Assembly: GCA_963665195.1 (NCBI GenBank)
Contig: OY762070.1
Location: 1,116,001-1,180,000 of the forward strand
Length of the DNA stretch: 64,000 bases
Reading direction: 5' to 3'
Origin: VXYL01 sp963665195
GTDB taxonomy: Bacteria > Pseudomonadota > Gammaproteobacteria > Pseudomonadales > Azotimanducaceae
The translations under genes and the position numbers were made by a program. The notes under the pieces are model-generated. The model did not search any database, was not told the origin of the DNA, and was given only the letters and a program-made list of their open reading frames with translations. Numbering within the stretch: the first letter of the stretch is position 1; the number at the start of each line of letters is the position of its first letter. Below are positions 52,616-60,856 of the stretch, piece after piece.

Positions 52616-53467
52616 CCGCCCGAGAGTGCGTTGCCGGCCGCGGCTGAGGTGTGCCGTAACTTCGTCGCCCTTGGTCAGCAGCTACGCGGCATGTTTGGTC
52701 TGGACCTCAGCACCGGGGCGGGCAATGCGACGGACGACTGCGAGGACTGCTGCAGCTTCGTTCCTCTGGTCGCCAGCGCCGGGGACCATTGCCCCGACGC
52801 GGCGTTCACCTGCAAGCATGCCAAGTCCATTCCTTCGGGATGCGAAATTGGTTGCTTCCATGCGCAGCTCCGGCAGCTTGTGATGGACAATCCCGGGTTC
52901 TTCTGGACCTTGGGGAAGTTCCGGTGGTTCGAGGTGCTCCTACTGGCAGCGTTCGGCGTATTGGTACGCCGGCTTCTGGACTTGAGCCTGACATATGCCC
53001 GGCAGCGGAGGGGGCGATTCTGGGCCGCGAACGAGGTCCCCGTGGTCTGGGATCCGCGCGAAGCGGCAAGGACGATCATCTATCTTGCCTTTACGCCGCC
53101 TCTCGCCCTAGCTGTTGTGTGGGCCCTGACAGCGACGGACCTCTTGGGCGAAGACGCGATCAGCCTTGGCGACACCACGTCGCACGGCATCATCGTGATC
53201 GCCTTCTTGCTAGGGCTCTTCCCGAACGTCGCATACGAGTTCCTGAATCGGGTTGTCCAAGGTGTCTTCGGTGCGGCTGGGAGTGCCGAGTCGGGCGGGC
53301 GACCGCTCCGAGGGCCCGGCACAGAGCAACCACGCGAACCGAGCCCCGGAAATGTGCCCGGAACGGGCCGCGCATCTAGGCCAGGCAACGACGACGCGGC
53401 CGGGCCGCCGTCCTTCGAGAGCTTGCGAATACGCGTTCGCCAACTCCTGACAGGTCCGTTACGGTGA
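52616..53467 (+). pseudogene. Gene A, 3' part: Cys-rich segment and three membrane helices
   Basis: Continuation of gene A after IS copy 1 (codon 243 onward in the restored frame). Starts PPESALPAAAEVCRNF; a cysteine cluster follows (DDCEDCCSFVPL, GDHCPDAAFTCKHAK, SGCEIGCFHAQL), suggesting disulfides outside the cytoplasm. Then three hydrophobic helices (WFEVLLLAAFGVLVRRLL; IIYLAFTPPLALAVVWAL; GIIVIAFLLGLFPNVAYEF), a Pro/Gly-rich loop and a basic tail. The stop overlaps the GTG of gene B. Without its own start signals it is unlikely to be translated properly now. Confidence 0.7.
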
Positions 53468-53755
53468 CGCGACCGGCGCCTTGGCCCAGCGGAGCGACTC
53501 GGGGCACTCGGTGGCTTGCGCCGCTCTTGGTACTCGCATTGGCGCAACTCGGCTGCAAGACGCCGGCAGTCGGGCCAGAGCACTTCGAAGAACTGCGGCG
53601 AATGGCACGCGAGCTCGACCACGCGCACCAAGCGATGGCGAACGCGAACCGGGAAGCTTACCTGAGGCTGCTATTGGCCCAAGGTCAGGCGCGGCTGGAC
53701 TCGGCGCATTCTGACTGCGCCATGCGCCTCCTTGAGGCGGCCAACCTGAATCTCC
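53464..53755 (+). pseudogene. Gene B, 5' part: lipoprotein with coiled coil, interrupted by IS
   Basis: GTG 53464 overlaps the stop of gene A (GTGA). An N-terminal signal ends LALAQLGCKT, a lipobox-like site with Cys, so the product would be a lipoprotein. Then helical EHFEELRRMARELDHAHQAM. IS copy 2 begins at 53756; the frame now reads 23 codons into the element to a stop at 53823. Joining 53755 to 55409 (dropping the element and one TCTCC duplicate) restores a 320-residue protein ending at 56079. Family not recognised. Confidence 0.72.
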
Positions 53756-55403
53756 CCCTTAAGGGCATACTGAGGCGCGAGTATTCGTCGTATTGCAGGT
53801 TTTTCGTGCGTTTCGCGCTGTAGTCGGGTTGCCGGTTTGACACACCGTAGGTGTTGTCAAGCGGAGCGCGGTTTCGCGGGGCACGGCGTCTTTGCGCTTC
53901 GATAGTTCGTCGAATCGCAAGGAGCGGGGTTGGACGGCGACCCCCTTCTGTTACGATGCGGTTCGTCGAAAAACTCATCGGAAGGAGGCCGCCGCCATGA
54001 AGCGTAGCAAGGCGAGCGTGCGGGGTAAAGCGACGGATCGCATCGAGATCCGGTTCGAGGACCAGCGGCTGACGGCGCACGCGGGCCTGGTGCTCTACCA
54101 GAGGCTGTTCGCGCGGCTCGGGCTGAAGGAGCGCTTGCGCGGCTGCTTCCGCCACCTGCCGGGCAGTCCGGTCTACGCGCCGCACGCGGTGGCGCTGCTG
54201 CTGGTCGTGCATCTGGTCATGGGCTTCCGGGAGCTGCGCGACGCGCGGTACTACCGGGACGACGAAATGGTCAGGCGGACGCTGGGCCTGCGGCACCTGC
54301 CGGACGCCTCCACGATGGGCCGCATGCTGGCCAGGGCCGACGGGCGCAGCGCGGACAACGTGCGCGCCCTGAACCGGCGGCTGGTGCTGGACCGCGCCGC
54401 GGCGCTCGGCCCGGCGCGGATGACGCTCGACTTCGACGGCTCGGTGCTCGGCACGAAGCGCTTCGCGGAAGGCACGGCCGTCGGCTTCAACAAGCGCAGG
54501 AAGGGACAGCGCAGCTACTATCCGCTGTTCGCGACGGTGGCGCAGACCGGGCAGGTGTTCGACCTGCGCCACCGCCCGGGCAACGTGCACGACTCCAACG
54601 GCGCGGAAGCCTTCATGCAGCGCTGCCTGGCGGACGTCCGCGCCGCGCTGCCGGGTGCGCGGCTGGAGTCGCGCATGGACAGCGCGTTCTTCGGCGAGGC
54701 CGTCCTCGGCCGGCTCGACGCGCTGGGCGTCGAGTACACGGCGACGGTGCCGTTCGAGCGGTTCGCGGAACTGAAGTCGCTCGTCGAGGGCCGCCGCCGC
54801 TGGCGCCGCATGGACGGGGCGAGGGACTTCTTCGAGCCCGCCTGGAAGCCGAAGAGCTGGGGCCGCCGGCGGCGCCTGGTCGTGGTCCGGACGCGAACCC
54901 GCCGGCAGCGCAAGGGACCGGTGCAGCTGGACCTGTTCGCGCCCCACGTCCACGGCTTCGAGTTCAAGGTCGTGGCGACCAACCGCCGCGTGCGGGCGAA
55001 AAGCGTCGTCGCGTTCCACGACGGGCGCGGCTCGCAGGAGGCCGTGTTCGCGGAACTGAAGTCGCAGTGCCGCATGGAGTACGTCCCGACGCGCAAGCTC
55101 GCCGGCAACCGGCTGTACACCCTCGCCGCCATCCTGGCGCACAACCTGACCCGGGAGCTGCAGATGGCGTCCCGGCCGCCGCAGCGCGGCACGACCCCGA
55201 AGCGCACGGCGCTCTGGGCGTTCGAGCAGATGCACACGATGCGCCGCCGCCTCGTCGTCCGGGCCGGACGGTTCCTCCGCCCGCAGCGCAAACCCGTCCT
55301 GTCGATGAATGCAAACGCCGAAGTGGAAGCGGAGATGTCCTCCTACCTCGCCGCGCTAGCCTGAACATCAACATCCGTCGCCTCTTTTTTTGCATCAATA
55401 GGG
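53756..55403 (+). mobile_element. IS1380-family insertion sequence, copy 2 (complete, 1648 bp)
   Basis: Same length and apparently the same sequence as copy 1, same orientation. Flanked by its own perfect 5-bp duplication TCTCC (53751-53755 and 55404-55408), so it arrived by an independent transposition. Interrupts gene B. Confidence 0.93.
53997..55364 (+). CDS. IS1380-family transposase (copy 2)
   Basis: 455 aa, translated product identical to copy 1 (catalytic D145/D147, D228, E348 all present; start ATG 53997 with GGAAGGAGG upstream). Intact. Confidence 0.95.
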   Translation: MKRSKASVRGKATDRIEIRFEDQRLTAHAGLVLYQRLFARLGLKERLRGCFRHLPGSPVYAPHAVALLLVVHLVMGFRELRDARYYRDDEMVRRTLGLRHLPDASTMGRMLARADGRSADNVRALNRRLVLDRAAALGPARMTLDFDGSVLGTKRFAEGTAVGFNKRRKGQRSYYPLFATVAQTGQVFDLRHRPGNVHDSNGAEAFMQRCLADVRAALPGARLESRMDSAFFGEAVLGRLDALGVEYTATVPFERFAELKSLVEGRRRWRRMDGARDFFEPAWKPKSWGRRRRLVVVRTRTRRQRKGPVQLDLFAPHVHGFEFKVVATNRRVRAKSVVAFHDGRGSQEAVFAELKSQCRMEYVPTRKLAGNRLYTLAAILAHNLTRELQMASRPPQRGTTPKRTALWAFEQMHTMRRRLVVRAGRFLRPQRKPVLSMNANAEVEAEMSSYLAALA

Positions 55404-55408
55404 TCTCC

Positions 55409-56079
55409 AGTCCCACGAGAGTTCGATCCTTGCCGACCGACTCAGGAAGCACGCGACCGAACAGGATACCCACCGAGATAAAATCGCTCAGGAAAAAGCG
55501 CGCTGGCTCGTCGGCGAGGGCGACCTCTACAGGCAGATTCTGCAGATCGAGTCGCTCGTTGCGGATGTTGAGAAGTTCGCCAAGTCTCTTTCCGCCGAGC
55601 TGCAAGCCGATGCGAGCTGCATTCGACGAAGCGTGGCCGCTTCGCTCAGCGAGTGGAGGGCTTTCCGTCTTCAATGCAGGACGAACTACGAGCAGGCCGT
55701 GCGCGGCCTCCCGACCGAGTTCGAGGAAGATGAAGGCAGGAAGCTGCAAGGCTTGCTAGCGAGACATAGCGCCTTTGGCGCGAAGGTGGATGAGATCGAG
55801 CAATTGCTTTCCGGATGCCAAGCGATGGAAACGAGCGGCCCTGCCTGTGAAGCCGACTCCGAACTCCTGACGCGGCGGGCGTGGACGGTCGAACGCCGAT
55901 TCCGCCATTACTTCGAGAAGCGGCACGACGAACTGTTGAACACGCGTCTGCTAGCCATTGGCGAGCGATGCGACCAGGCGGTGGAACAGGTCCGTTGCTT
56001 GAACTGCGCACAACGATCGTGCGACTCTGCGGCGGAGACACGCCCACAGGGCAATGCGAGTGGCCGGAAGGTCCACTAA
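55409..56079 (+). pseudogene. Gene B, 3' part: coiled-coil region of the lipoprotein
   Basis: Continuation of gene B in the restored frame, starting after ...AANLNL with QSHESSILADRLRK. Almost wholly helical, charged sequence (DKIAQEKARWLVGEGDLYRQ, SLSEWRAFRLQCRTNYEQ, SLAxx-type heptads) with scattered Cys (six or so in the last 150 residues, including RCLNCAQRSC). Would place a coiled-coil rod in the periplasm. An internal GTG at 55633 could start a 148-aa fragment, but no ribosome site supports it. Confidence 0.68.
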
Positions 56080-56103
56080 GCAACGAGAGGTTGAAGAGCA
56101 GCT

Positions 56104-56763
56104 ATGGCGAACGACGAGAACGTGCGCAACGCGTACACGGGGATCATCGACCTGTTACCGGTCGATTGGCAGCGGTTCGTGAACGATCAGCTTCCCTACT
56201 TGGAAGGGCTCATCGACCAAGAGGTCGAGGAGTTCGGAAGGGCATTGGCCGAGCACCTGGTGTGGAAGGTCTGTGAGACGACGAACAGAGGGAAGGACAA
56301 GGTCAAGAGCGCGGACGCGGCATTGGCTTCGGCGCTCAAGGGATTGGAGACATCGCAACAGCAGGCCGACCACGGTTTGGCGGCGATTGAGGATGTTCGT
56401 GCGGAACTGTCTGCGCTAGATGTCGCCAGTGCGACGGAGATGCTGTCGCGGGGCTGGTGGCACGCGAGTACGCTGCGCGGGCTTCTCGATCAGCTGCGTG
56501 AGGACATCGCGGCGGATCGCATGGAGAGGCTCAACGCCTATGTGGCGGCTCTCAAGCAGTGGCGCAGGTCAGCATCCGATCTCGTCACTGCCGAAGAACT
56601 ACAGCCGTTGCTTGAGGCGGCCAGCAAGGACCATGAAGAGTTGATTGAGTCTGCCGGCGCGGCCGACCAAGGCACAGAGTTCTTCGGCTTTGGAAGAGGC
56701 ACGCGAGAGAGCCGTGGCCGTCCGGCAGCGGATTGCGGATGCCCTCGATGCACCGTCCGCTGA
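56104..56763 (+). CDS. Gene C: helical coiled-coil protein, probably frameshifted near its end
   Basis: 219 aa, 24 bases after gene B. Begins MANDENVRNAYTGIIDLLPV and is helical throughout (LIDQEVEEFGRALAEHLVWK, ALKGLETSQQQADHGLAAIE, RGLLDQLREDIAADRMER). No signal peptide or membrane helix, so cytoplasmic unless carried by a partner. The last ~35 residues (after EELIESAGAADQGTE) turn Arg/Gly/Pro/Cys-rich, the look of a wrong frame. The +1 frame from 56645 carries on in the same helical style for 1080 bases. Either a one-base insertion split a ~539-aa gene, or two genes overlap by 119 bases. Family not recognised. Confidence 0.65.
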   Translation: MANDENVRNAYTGIIDLLPVDWQRFVNDQLPYLEGLIDQEVEEFGRALAEHLVWKVCETTNRGKDKVKSADAALASALKGLETSQQQADHGLAAIEDVRAELSALDVASATEMLSRGWWHASTLRGLLDQLREDIAADRMERLNAYVAALKQWRRSASDLVTAEELQPLLEAASKDHEELIESAGAADQGTEFFGFGRGTRESRGRPAADCGCPRCTVR

Positions 56764-57724
56764 CGAACAGGCCCAACTCGAGCGATTGGCGCACGCTCTG
56801 AACGAACTTTCCCAAGAGGTGGAGAAGATCGTCGAGGGCGGAACCGAAGACTTGAACGACGTCAGGGTAACTGCGAGGACCCTTGAACGAGCGCTGGCGC
56901 GAGTCCGCGAGACGGCAACTATGGACGATGTGCCCGGGCTGGTAACGGCGTGGATCGATGCCAAGGTTGCAGCAACCACAGCAGACGCCAGCCAGACCGC
57001 ATCGGACTCGCCAACTCGGGAGTCCCTCGGCGTGTCGGACGAAGCAGACGCGGCGACCGAGTCGCGAGCGGCACCGGCCGATGAAGCATCAGCGACGGCC
57101 CTCGGCTCGGAGCCGTCGTTGGCGTCCGAGCTTGCCTTGGAGGCACTGCGTGAGTCGCTGGCAGAGCTTCGGACGTTTGTGGATCGTCGCGGGGGACTGC
57201 TTTCGCGGCTCCAAGCGATCCAGGACAGCCATGCCGAGCTGGCGGAGCGCCTTGATAGGTTAGTCGAGGAGGCGAAGCGCTCGGAATCGGAACTGCGTCG
57301 ATTCGAGGCGAGTGAGCGCACGGTGATGGAGAAGCGGCAAGAGTTCCTACGAGCAGTCGGCGAACGGACGGAGGAAGTCGCAGCCAAGGTCATGCAGAGC
57401 GCGCTCGCCGCCAAGATAGACAAATATCGGGACGCGCTGGACCAAGCACAGATCCACGTCGGCACCTTCAAGAGTAGCCACCGACAGGCCGGGGATGCCA
57501 GACGAGAGGCCACCGGCAAGATCGAGAAAGCACGCCGCTCGTTGGCGACCAGCCAGGAGGCCTACACCGCGGCAGTCGAAGCTGTTCGGGAAGGTGCGCG
57601 GGGCGCGAAGCTGCCTATTCGACGGGGACCCGAGGGGTCGCGGCAAGGCACGACCGAGGAAGGGGCCGACAGACTCCGCACCGATACGCCACAGCCCACC
57701 CGCGACGCCGGCAGACGAAGCTGA
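56645..57724 (+). CDS. Gene D (or 3' part of gene C): long coiled-coil protein
   Basis: 359-codon frame whose only early start is TTG 56645, since a TGA in this frame lies at 56642. From ALEEARERAVAVRQRIADAL onward it is strongly helical: LERLAHALNELSQEVEKIVE, a Ser/Ala/Asp-rich linker (~110-160), then LRESLAELRTFVDRRGGLLS, HAELAERLDRLVEEAKRSES and KIDKYRDALDQAQIHVG. The tail past ~330 is again low-complexity. The weak start and overlap with gene C favour a frameshifted continuation. Function unknown; SMC-like rod or scaffold is only a guess from composition. Base composition looks less GC-rich than flanking housekeeping genes. Confidence 0.6.
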   Translation: MSLPARPTKAQSSSALEEARERAVAVRQRIADALDAPSADEQAQLERLAHALNELSQEVEKIVEGGTEDLNDVRVTARTLERALARVRETATMDDVPGLVTAWIDAKVAATTADASQTASDSPTRESLGVSDEADAATESRAAPADEASATALGSEPSLASELALEALRESLAELRTFVDRRGGLLSRLQAIQDSHAELAERLDRLVEEAKRSESELRRFEASERTVMEKRQEFLRAVGERTEEVAAKVMQSALAAKIDKYRDALDQAQIHVGTFKSSHRQAGDARREATGKIEKARRSLATSQEAYTAAVEAVREGARGAKLPIRRGPEGSRQGTTEEGADRLRTDTPQPTRDAGRRS

Positions 57725-57928
57725 GCGGGAGGACCGCGCGAGCAATCCGTGCGGAGCCATTGAAGCCGAGCGGTTCGAGGACCTCCACCGGGCCGTGAAC
57801 CACCTCGACCGCGCCATCGAGTCGTTGACCGCCACGGCGTGCGACTCTAGGAGCATAGCAACTCGCAGCCCGATGCGACCCGGCCGTAGACTCTGACCGC
57901 ACTAAGGACATCCATGGAGTAGACCCCC

Positions 57929-58741
57929 GTGACCACGCCCAAAGACGCCTACCGCGTCACCGAATTCTCGGTCGACGGCCATGTCGCCCGCATCACTCTG
58001 AACCGCCCGGAGTCGCTGAACGCGTTGAATCCCGACCTGCGCTGGGAGCTCTCGCAACGCTTCGATGAAGTAGAGCAGAACGACGACATCTGGCTCGCAG
58101 TGGTGACCGGCGCCGGCAATCGCACTTTCTGCGCCGGTGCCGATCTGAAGCACCGGGCACGGGAACGCGATGCCTCGCCGGAGCAACGCGGCATCTGGGC
58201 CGAACGCGCCGCCGAGACCCGTTCGCTCATCGAACGCTGGCACTTTCCGAAACCCGTGATCGCCCGCGTCAACGGCTTCGCGCTCGGCGGCGGTCTTGAA
58301 CTCGCCATGGCCTGCGACATCATCGTCGCCGCCGACCACGCCGAACTCGGCCTGCCGGAACCGCGCCGCGGCCTCATCGCCGGAGCCGCTGGCGTGCATC
58401 GGCTACCCCGCCAGATCGGCTTGAAGGCAGCGATGGGCTATCTCCTCACCGGCCGCCACATGCCCGCGCAACGCGGCTACGAACTCGGCCTGGTGAACCA
58501 AGTCGTGCCACTGGCCGAGCTCGATGCCGCGGTGGACGAGTGGGTCGCCGACATCCTGCGCTGCGCCCCGCTCTCCGTCCGCGCCACCAAGGAAGCTGCC
58601 ATGCGCGGCCTCGACATGCCGCTGGCGCAGGCGCATTACACGCAATGCGAGTGGGAACGCCGCCGCCAACGCTCTGAAGACGCCGTGGAAGGCCCACGCG
58701 CCTTCGCCGAGAAGCGCACGCCGAACTGGCGGGGGAGGTAG
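57929..58741 (+). CDS. Enoyl-CoA hydratase/isomerase (crotonase) family protein
   Basis: 270 aa, GTG start at 57929. Crotonase motifs: ARITLNRPESLNALNPDL, oxyanion loop FCAGADLKH and NGFALGGGLELAMACDI, then Glu of the first catalytic site in LGLPEPRRGLIAGAAGVH. The second catalytic Glu position (GLKAAMGYLLTG) is not Glu. Host-like composition resumes here, so this gene may be a chromosomal stretch inside the island. Followed by two hairpins. Confidence 0.92.
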   Translation: MTTPKDAYRVTEFSVDGHVARITLNRPESLNALNPDLRWELSQRFDEVEQNDDIWLAVVTGAGNRTFCAGADLKHRARERDASPEQRGIWAERAAETRSLIERWHFPKPVIARVNGFALGGGLELAMACDIIVAADHAELGLPEPRRGLIAGAAGVHRLPRQIGLKAAMGYLLTGRHMPAQRGYELGLVNQVVPLAELDAAVDEWVADILRCAPLSVRATKEAAMRGLDMPLAQAHYTQCEWERRRQRSEDAVEGPRAFAEKRTPNWRGR

Positions 58742-58801
58742 CACATCCACCGTGACGGTGCCGCTAGCCCACCCGACCTTGTGCTACGTTCTTCAACTCT
58801 A

Positions 58802-58837
58802 GGGCTCGAACCGAGCCCGCCACAGTTCCGAACTGTG
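58802..58837. terminator. Two adjacent perfect hairpins
   Basis: GGGCTCG-AAC-CGAGCCC at 58802-58818 and CACAGTT-CCG-AACTGTG at 58821-58837, each a 7-bp stem with a 3-base loop, separated by two bases. They lie 60 bases after the crotonase stop. No T-run follows, so a terminator is plausible but not certain; an RNA structure or recombination site is possible. Confidence 0.45.
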
Positions 58838-58935
58838 CAACACAGTCGGCCAGTTGGCTGGGCTTCCTGGCGACGACCTGGACCTTCGTTATCTCAATCC
58901 AGAAGTCGAGATTCGACAGCAAGAGGAGAAGCAGC

Positions 58936-59112
58936 GTGACGGCAATGAGACAAACGGAACAGACGCCGCGCGACCTGCGCGAGATCGTCAACCGGCGCCT
59001 TCGCGAGAGGGTCACCGGGCTGCCCGAAATGTCGGAGAGCACGAAGCGTCTCTTGGCTAGCCGGAAGGCGGGCGACCACACGGCCGTCAAGCCCGTAGCG
59101 AGGACCCAGTAA
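58936..59112 (+). CDS. Small hypothetical ORF (58 aa)
   Basis: GTG 58936 with GAGGAG seven bases upstream; ATG 58945 is an alternative. Product is basic and helical (TPRDLREIVNRRLRERVTG, ESTKRLLASRKAGD). Too short for the usual gene caller and unrecognised. It lies antisense to the degenerate tail of the vapC remnant, so only one strand can be functional there; the good ribosome site argues for this one. Confidence 0.3.
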   Translation: MTAMRQTEQTPRDLREIVNRRLRERVTGLPEMSESTKRLLASRKAGDHTAVKPVARTQ

Positions 59113-59141
59113 CCCATGGCCGCCGAAGTCGTGGACGCCGA

Positions 59142-59294
59142 CGGGCACATTCTGACACCGGCGTACAGCTCGGCAACGGAGACGGAAGAGACGACGATAC
59201 CGTCTTGATGCGCCTCCATCCACGTCACGGCTTCGGGACGTCCGCGAAGGAAGTCGATCAACACGTCCGTGTCCGGCATCACATGCTTCGACAT
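59142..59294 (-). pseudogene. VapC-type PIN-domain toxin, truncated
   Basis: The first ~51 residues match VapC: MSKHVMPDTDVLIDFLRGRP (first catalytic Asp residues) and SVSVAELYAGVR (catalytic Glu). After MCP the frame, which stays open to 58764, loses all PIN similarity and lacks the later Asp residues, so the toxin is cut off. No VapB antitoxin precedes it; instead its ATG lies three bases after the stop of a nuclease-like gene. Confidence 0.65.
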
Positions 59295-59297
59295 GCC

Positions 59298-59900
59298 TCA
59301 AGCTCGGTCCCAGCTAGCCCTCAGCGACCGGAAGTCCGGCAAGTCCGTACGGTCCTTCCACATCCCCGCCGCTCGGCTCAACGCTTCCCGGCGTCGTTGC
59401 GTGCCCCAGAACAACGCATCCGCCACCTCGTCCATGTCGTCCATCTTTGAGAACTCACCCTTCGGGACGATACATAGGCCCGGCCGCTCTGCCTTGCGAC
59501 CGCGTGCATCCGCCTTCGTGTGTCTGGCGGGCCTAAACCGCGACAAGTCCGGGAGAGGGCATCCGGGGGCCGCGCCGAACCACCAGTACGGCCCCAAACT
59601 CAGATCGTGCTGGTCGAACTCCATCCAGACCACGCACCCGCTGGGCTTTCCCGCCAGCAGGTGATGGACCTTCTGCTGCGCCGTCGTTGCGCCTCGAGAG
59701 GAAGCCTTCAGTTGAACGTGCCTGACCACGGCGTTGGCCTCGACAACGAGGTCGTAACCTGCGTTGTCCACCTCGGGTCGTAGGACTTCCGTGCCGACCT
59801 GTCTCCGTCGCCAAAGGACCTTCAGCAACTGCCCGACGAACAGGTGCTCAAGCACTACCTCCCGGAACGACGAATGCCTAGAGTGCGCGTCTGTCGCCAT
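59298..59900 (-). CDS. Putative PD-(D/E)xK nuclease-like protein
   Basis: 200 aa, not assigned to a named family. Residues ~40-72 hold a pattern suggestive of a restriction-endonuclease-like core: TEVLRPEVDNAGYDLVVE followed by RHVQLKASS (D ... Q-x-K). Then GCVVWMEFDQHDLSLGPYW and a basic region. Immediately upstream of the vapC remnant on the same strand. Could be a defence or toxin nuclease; the assignment depends on short motifs. Confidence 0.5.
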   Translation of the reverse strand: MATDAHSRHSSFREVVLEHLFVGQLLKVLWRRRQVGTEVLRPEVDNAGYDLVVEANAVVRHVQLKASSRGATTAQQKVHHLLAGKPSGCVVWMEFDQHDLSLGPYWWFGAAPGCPLPDLSRFRPARHTKADARGRKAERPGLCIVPKGEFSKMDDMDEVADALFWGTQRRREALSRAAGMWKDRTDLPDFRSLRASWDRA

Positions 59901-60047
59901 AGCCTCACAGCCTAGATGCGCCAGTGCCAGACCGGGCAGCGTGACTCCGACCTACACATCCCGAGCGCATCCGACACTTCCAGCACACACGTTTGGCGCA
60001 GGCTACAGGTCTTAGTGCGCCGCGTCTAGGGTGCGTAAGGGGCATCC

Positions 60048-60471
60048 CAGGGTGATTGCACCCTAGCGACCTGACGGTGCCAGCGGCGCTGCCGCCTTGG
60101 CTGGGTGGTCGGGCTGGCCTTCGTCACGGGGTTTCCGGCGGCATGCGGCGGCTTCTTCCGGTTCGCCGCGGCCCGTTTCCGGGCCGACGGGTGCATCGGG
60201 CGCGGAAGCGCCCCCGGCGTTCCCGGTTCGGCGGTTCGGCGGCGGCTCAGTCGGGCGAGAGGATGGCGTCGAACGCGTCGTCGCGGCGCATCGCGTAGTG
60301 GCGGTTGGCCTCGGGCAGGTACCGGAAGCCGTTGTGGAAGACGACGGCGAGCACGATGTTGTTGAGCATCGCGTGGTTGGCGGGGGAGTGGCCGGCGCGG
60401 AACCGGGCGGCGTCCTCGCCCATGGTGGCGTCGCGGCGGAAGTGGTTGCCGTTCTCGACCTGCCAGTGGAG
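60048..60471 (-). mobile_element. ISAs1-type transposase remnant
   Basis: On the minus strand 60471 to 60247 encodes the C-terminal end of an ISAs1-like (DDE) transposase: LHWQVENGNHFRRDATMGED, ARFRAGHSPANHAMLNN and a terminal EANRHYAMRRDDAFDAIL. The N-terminal three quarters are missing. About 200 bases further left lies CAGGGTGATTGCACCC (60048), the style of ISAs1 terminal repeats, which probably marks the old element end; TAGGGTGC/GCACCCTA (60027-60034 and 60058-60065) forms an inverted repeat across it. The stretch 59901-60047 holds nothing else I can identify. Confidence 0.6.
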
Positions 60472-60499
60472 TGGCGCCAAGCGTGGTACGGTCGCGCAC

Positions 60500-60856
60500 A
60501 TGGCCATGCCGTACTTCGCAGATCGAAAGGCGCACGCACGTCCGGGTTCGTTCGACCCGCACGTCTATGAAACGTCCATCGGTCTCCCTCCGGTCGTAGC
60601 CGAAGTGGCCCAGGAATTCGGGGCTGCCGACGCCGAGGAGTTCTCGGCGTTCTGCAGCGTGTTCGCGAAGGATGTCGCCGAGCGGCTGCACTGGGACGAA
60701 GCCGATGTGTGCCAAGCCGCTGAAGGGCTCGATGCCGTACTCGGCCTTCCCAAACAGGCAACGCCGCCTCGATTCGCGTTTGGCGCCCGCGTCCCCGCTG
60801 GTCTCGCCGGCCTTACCGCAGAGGAACTCGCCGCAGCGAAGCGCCGGGCGGGCTAG
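60500..60856 (+). CDS. Hypothetical protein
   Basis: 118 aa from ATG 60500, directly beyond the transposase remnant. Helical and acidic in the middle (PPVVAEVAQEFGAADAEEFS, VAERLHWDEADVCQAAEGL), ending LAGLTAEELAAAKRRAG. No membrane helix or known motif. Its size and position beside toxin-type genes would fit a small regulatory or antitoxin protein, but there is no direct evidence. Confidence 0.5.
   Translation: MAMPYFADRKAHARPGSFDPHVYETSIGLPPVVAEVAQEFGAADAEEFSAFCSVFAKDVAERLHWDEADVCQAAEGLDAVLGLPKQATPPRFAFGARVPAGLAGLTAEELAAAKRRAG

Noticed and set aside
50963..55403. Composite transposon made of IS copies 1 and 2
   Set aside because: Each copy has its own perfect 5-bp duplication on both sides, which indicates two independent single insertions.
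57495..57896. 133-codon frame after gene D as an independent gene
   Set aside because: Its first half is a shadow of gene D; only the last ~50 codons look coding, without a start codon. More likely a decayed or frameshifted tail, noted under the frameshift finding.
58802..58818. tRNA T-arm or attachment site, because of GGTTCGAGCCC on the minus strand
   Set aside because: A proper 5-bp T-stem with 7-base loop cannot be formed, and no acceptor, D or anticodon arms are present.
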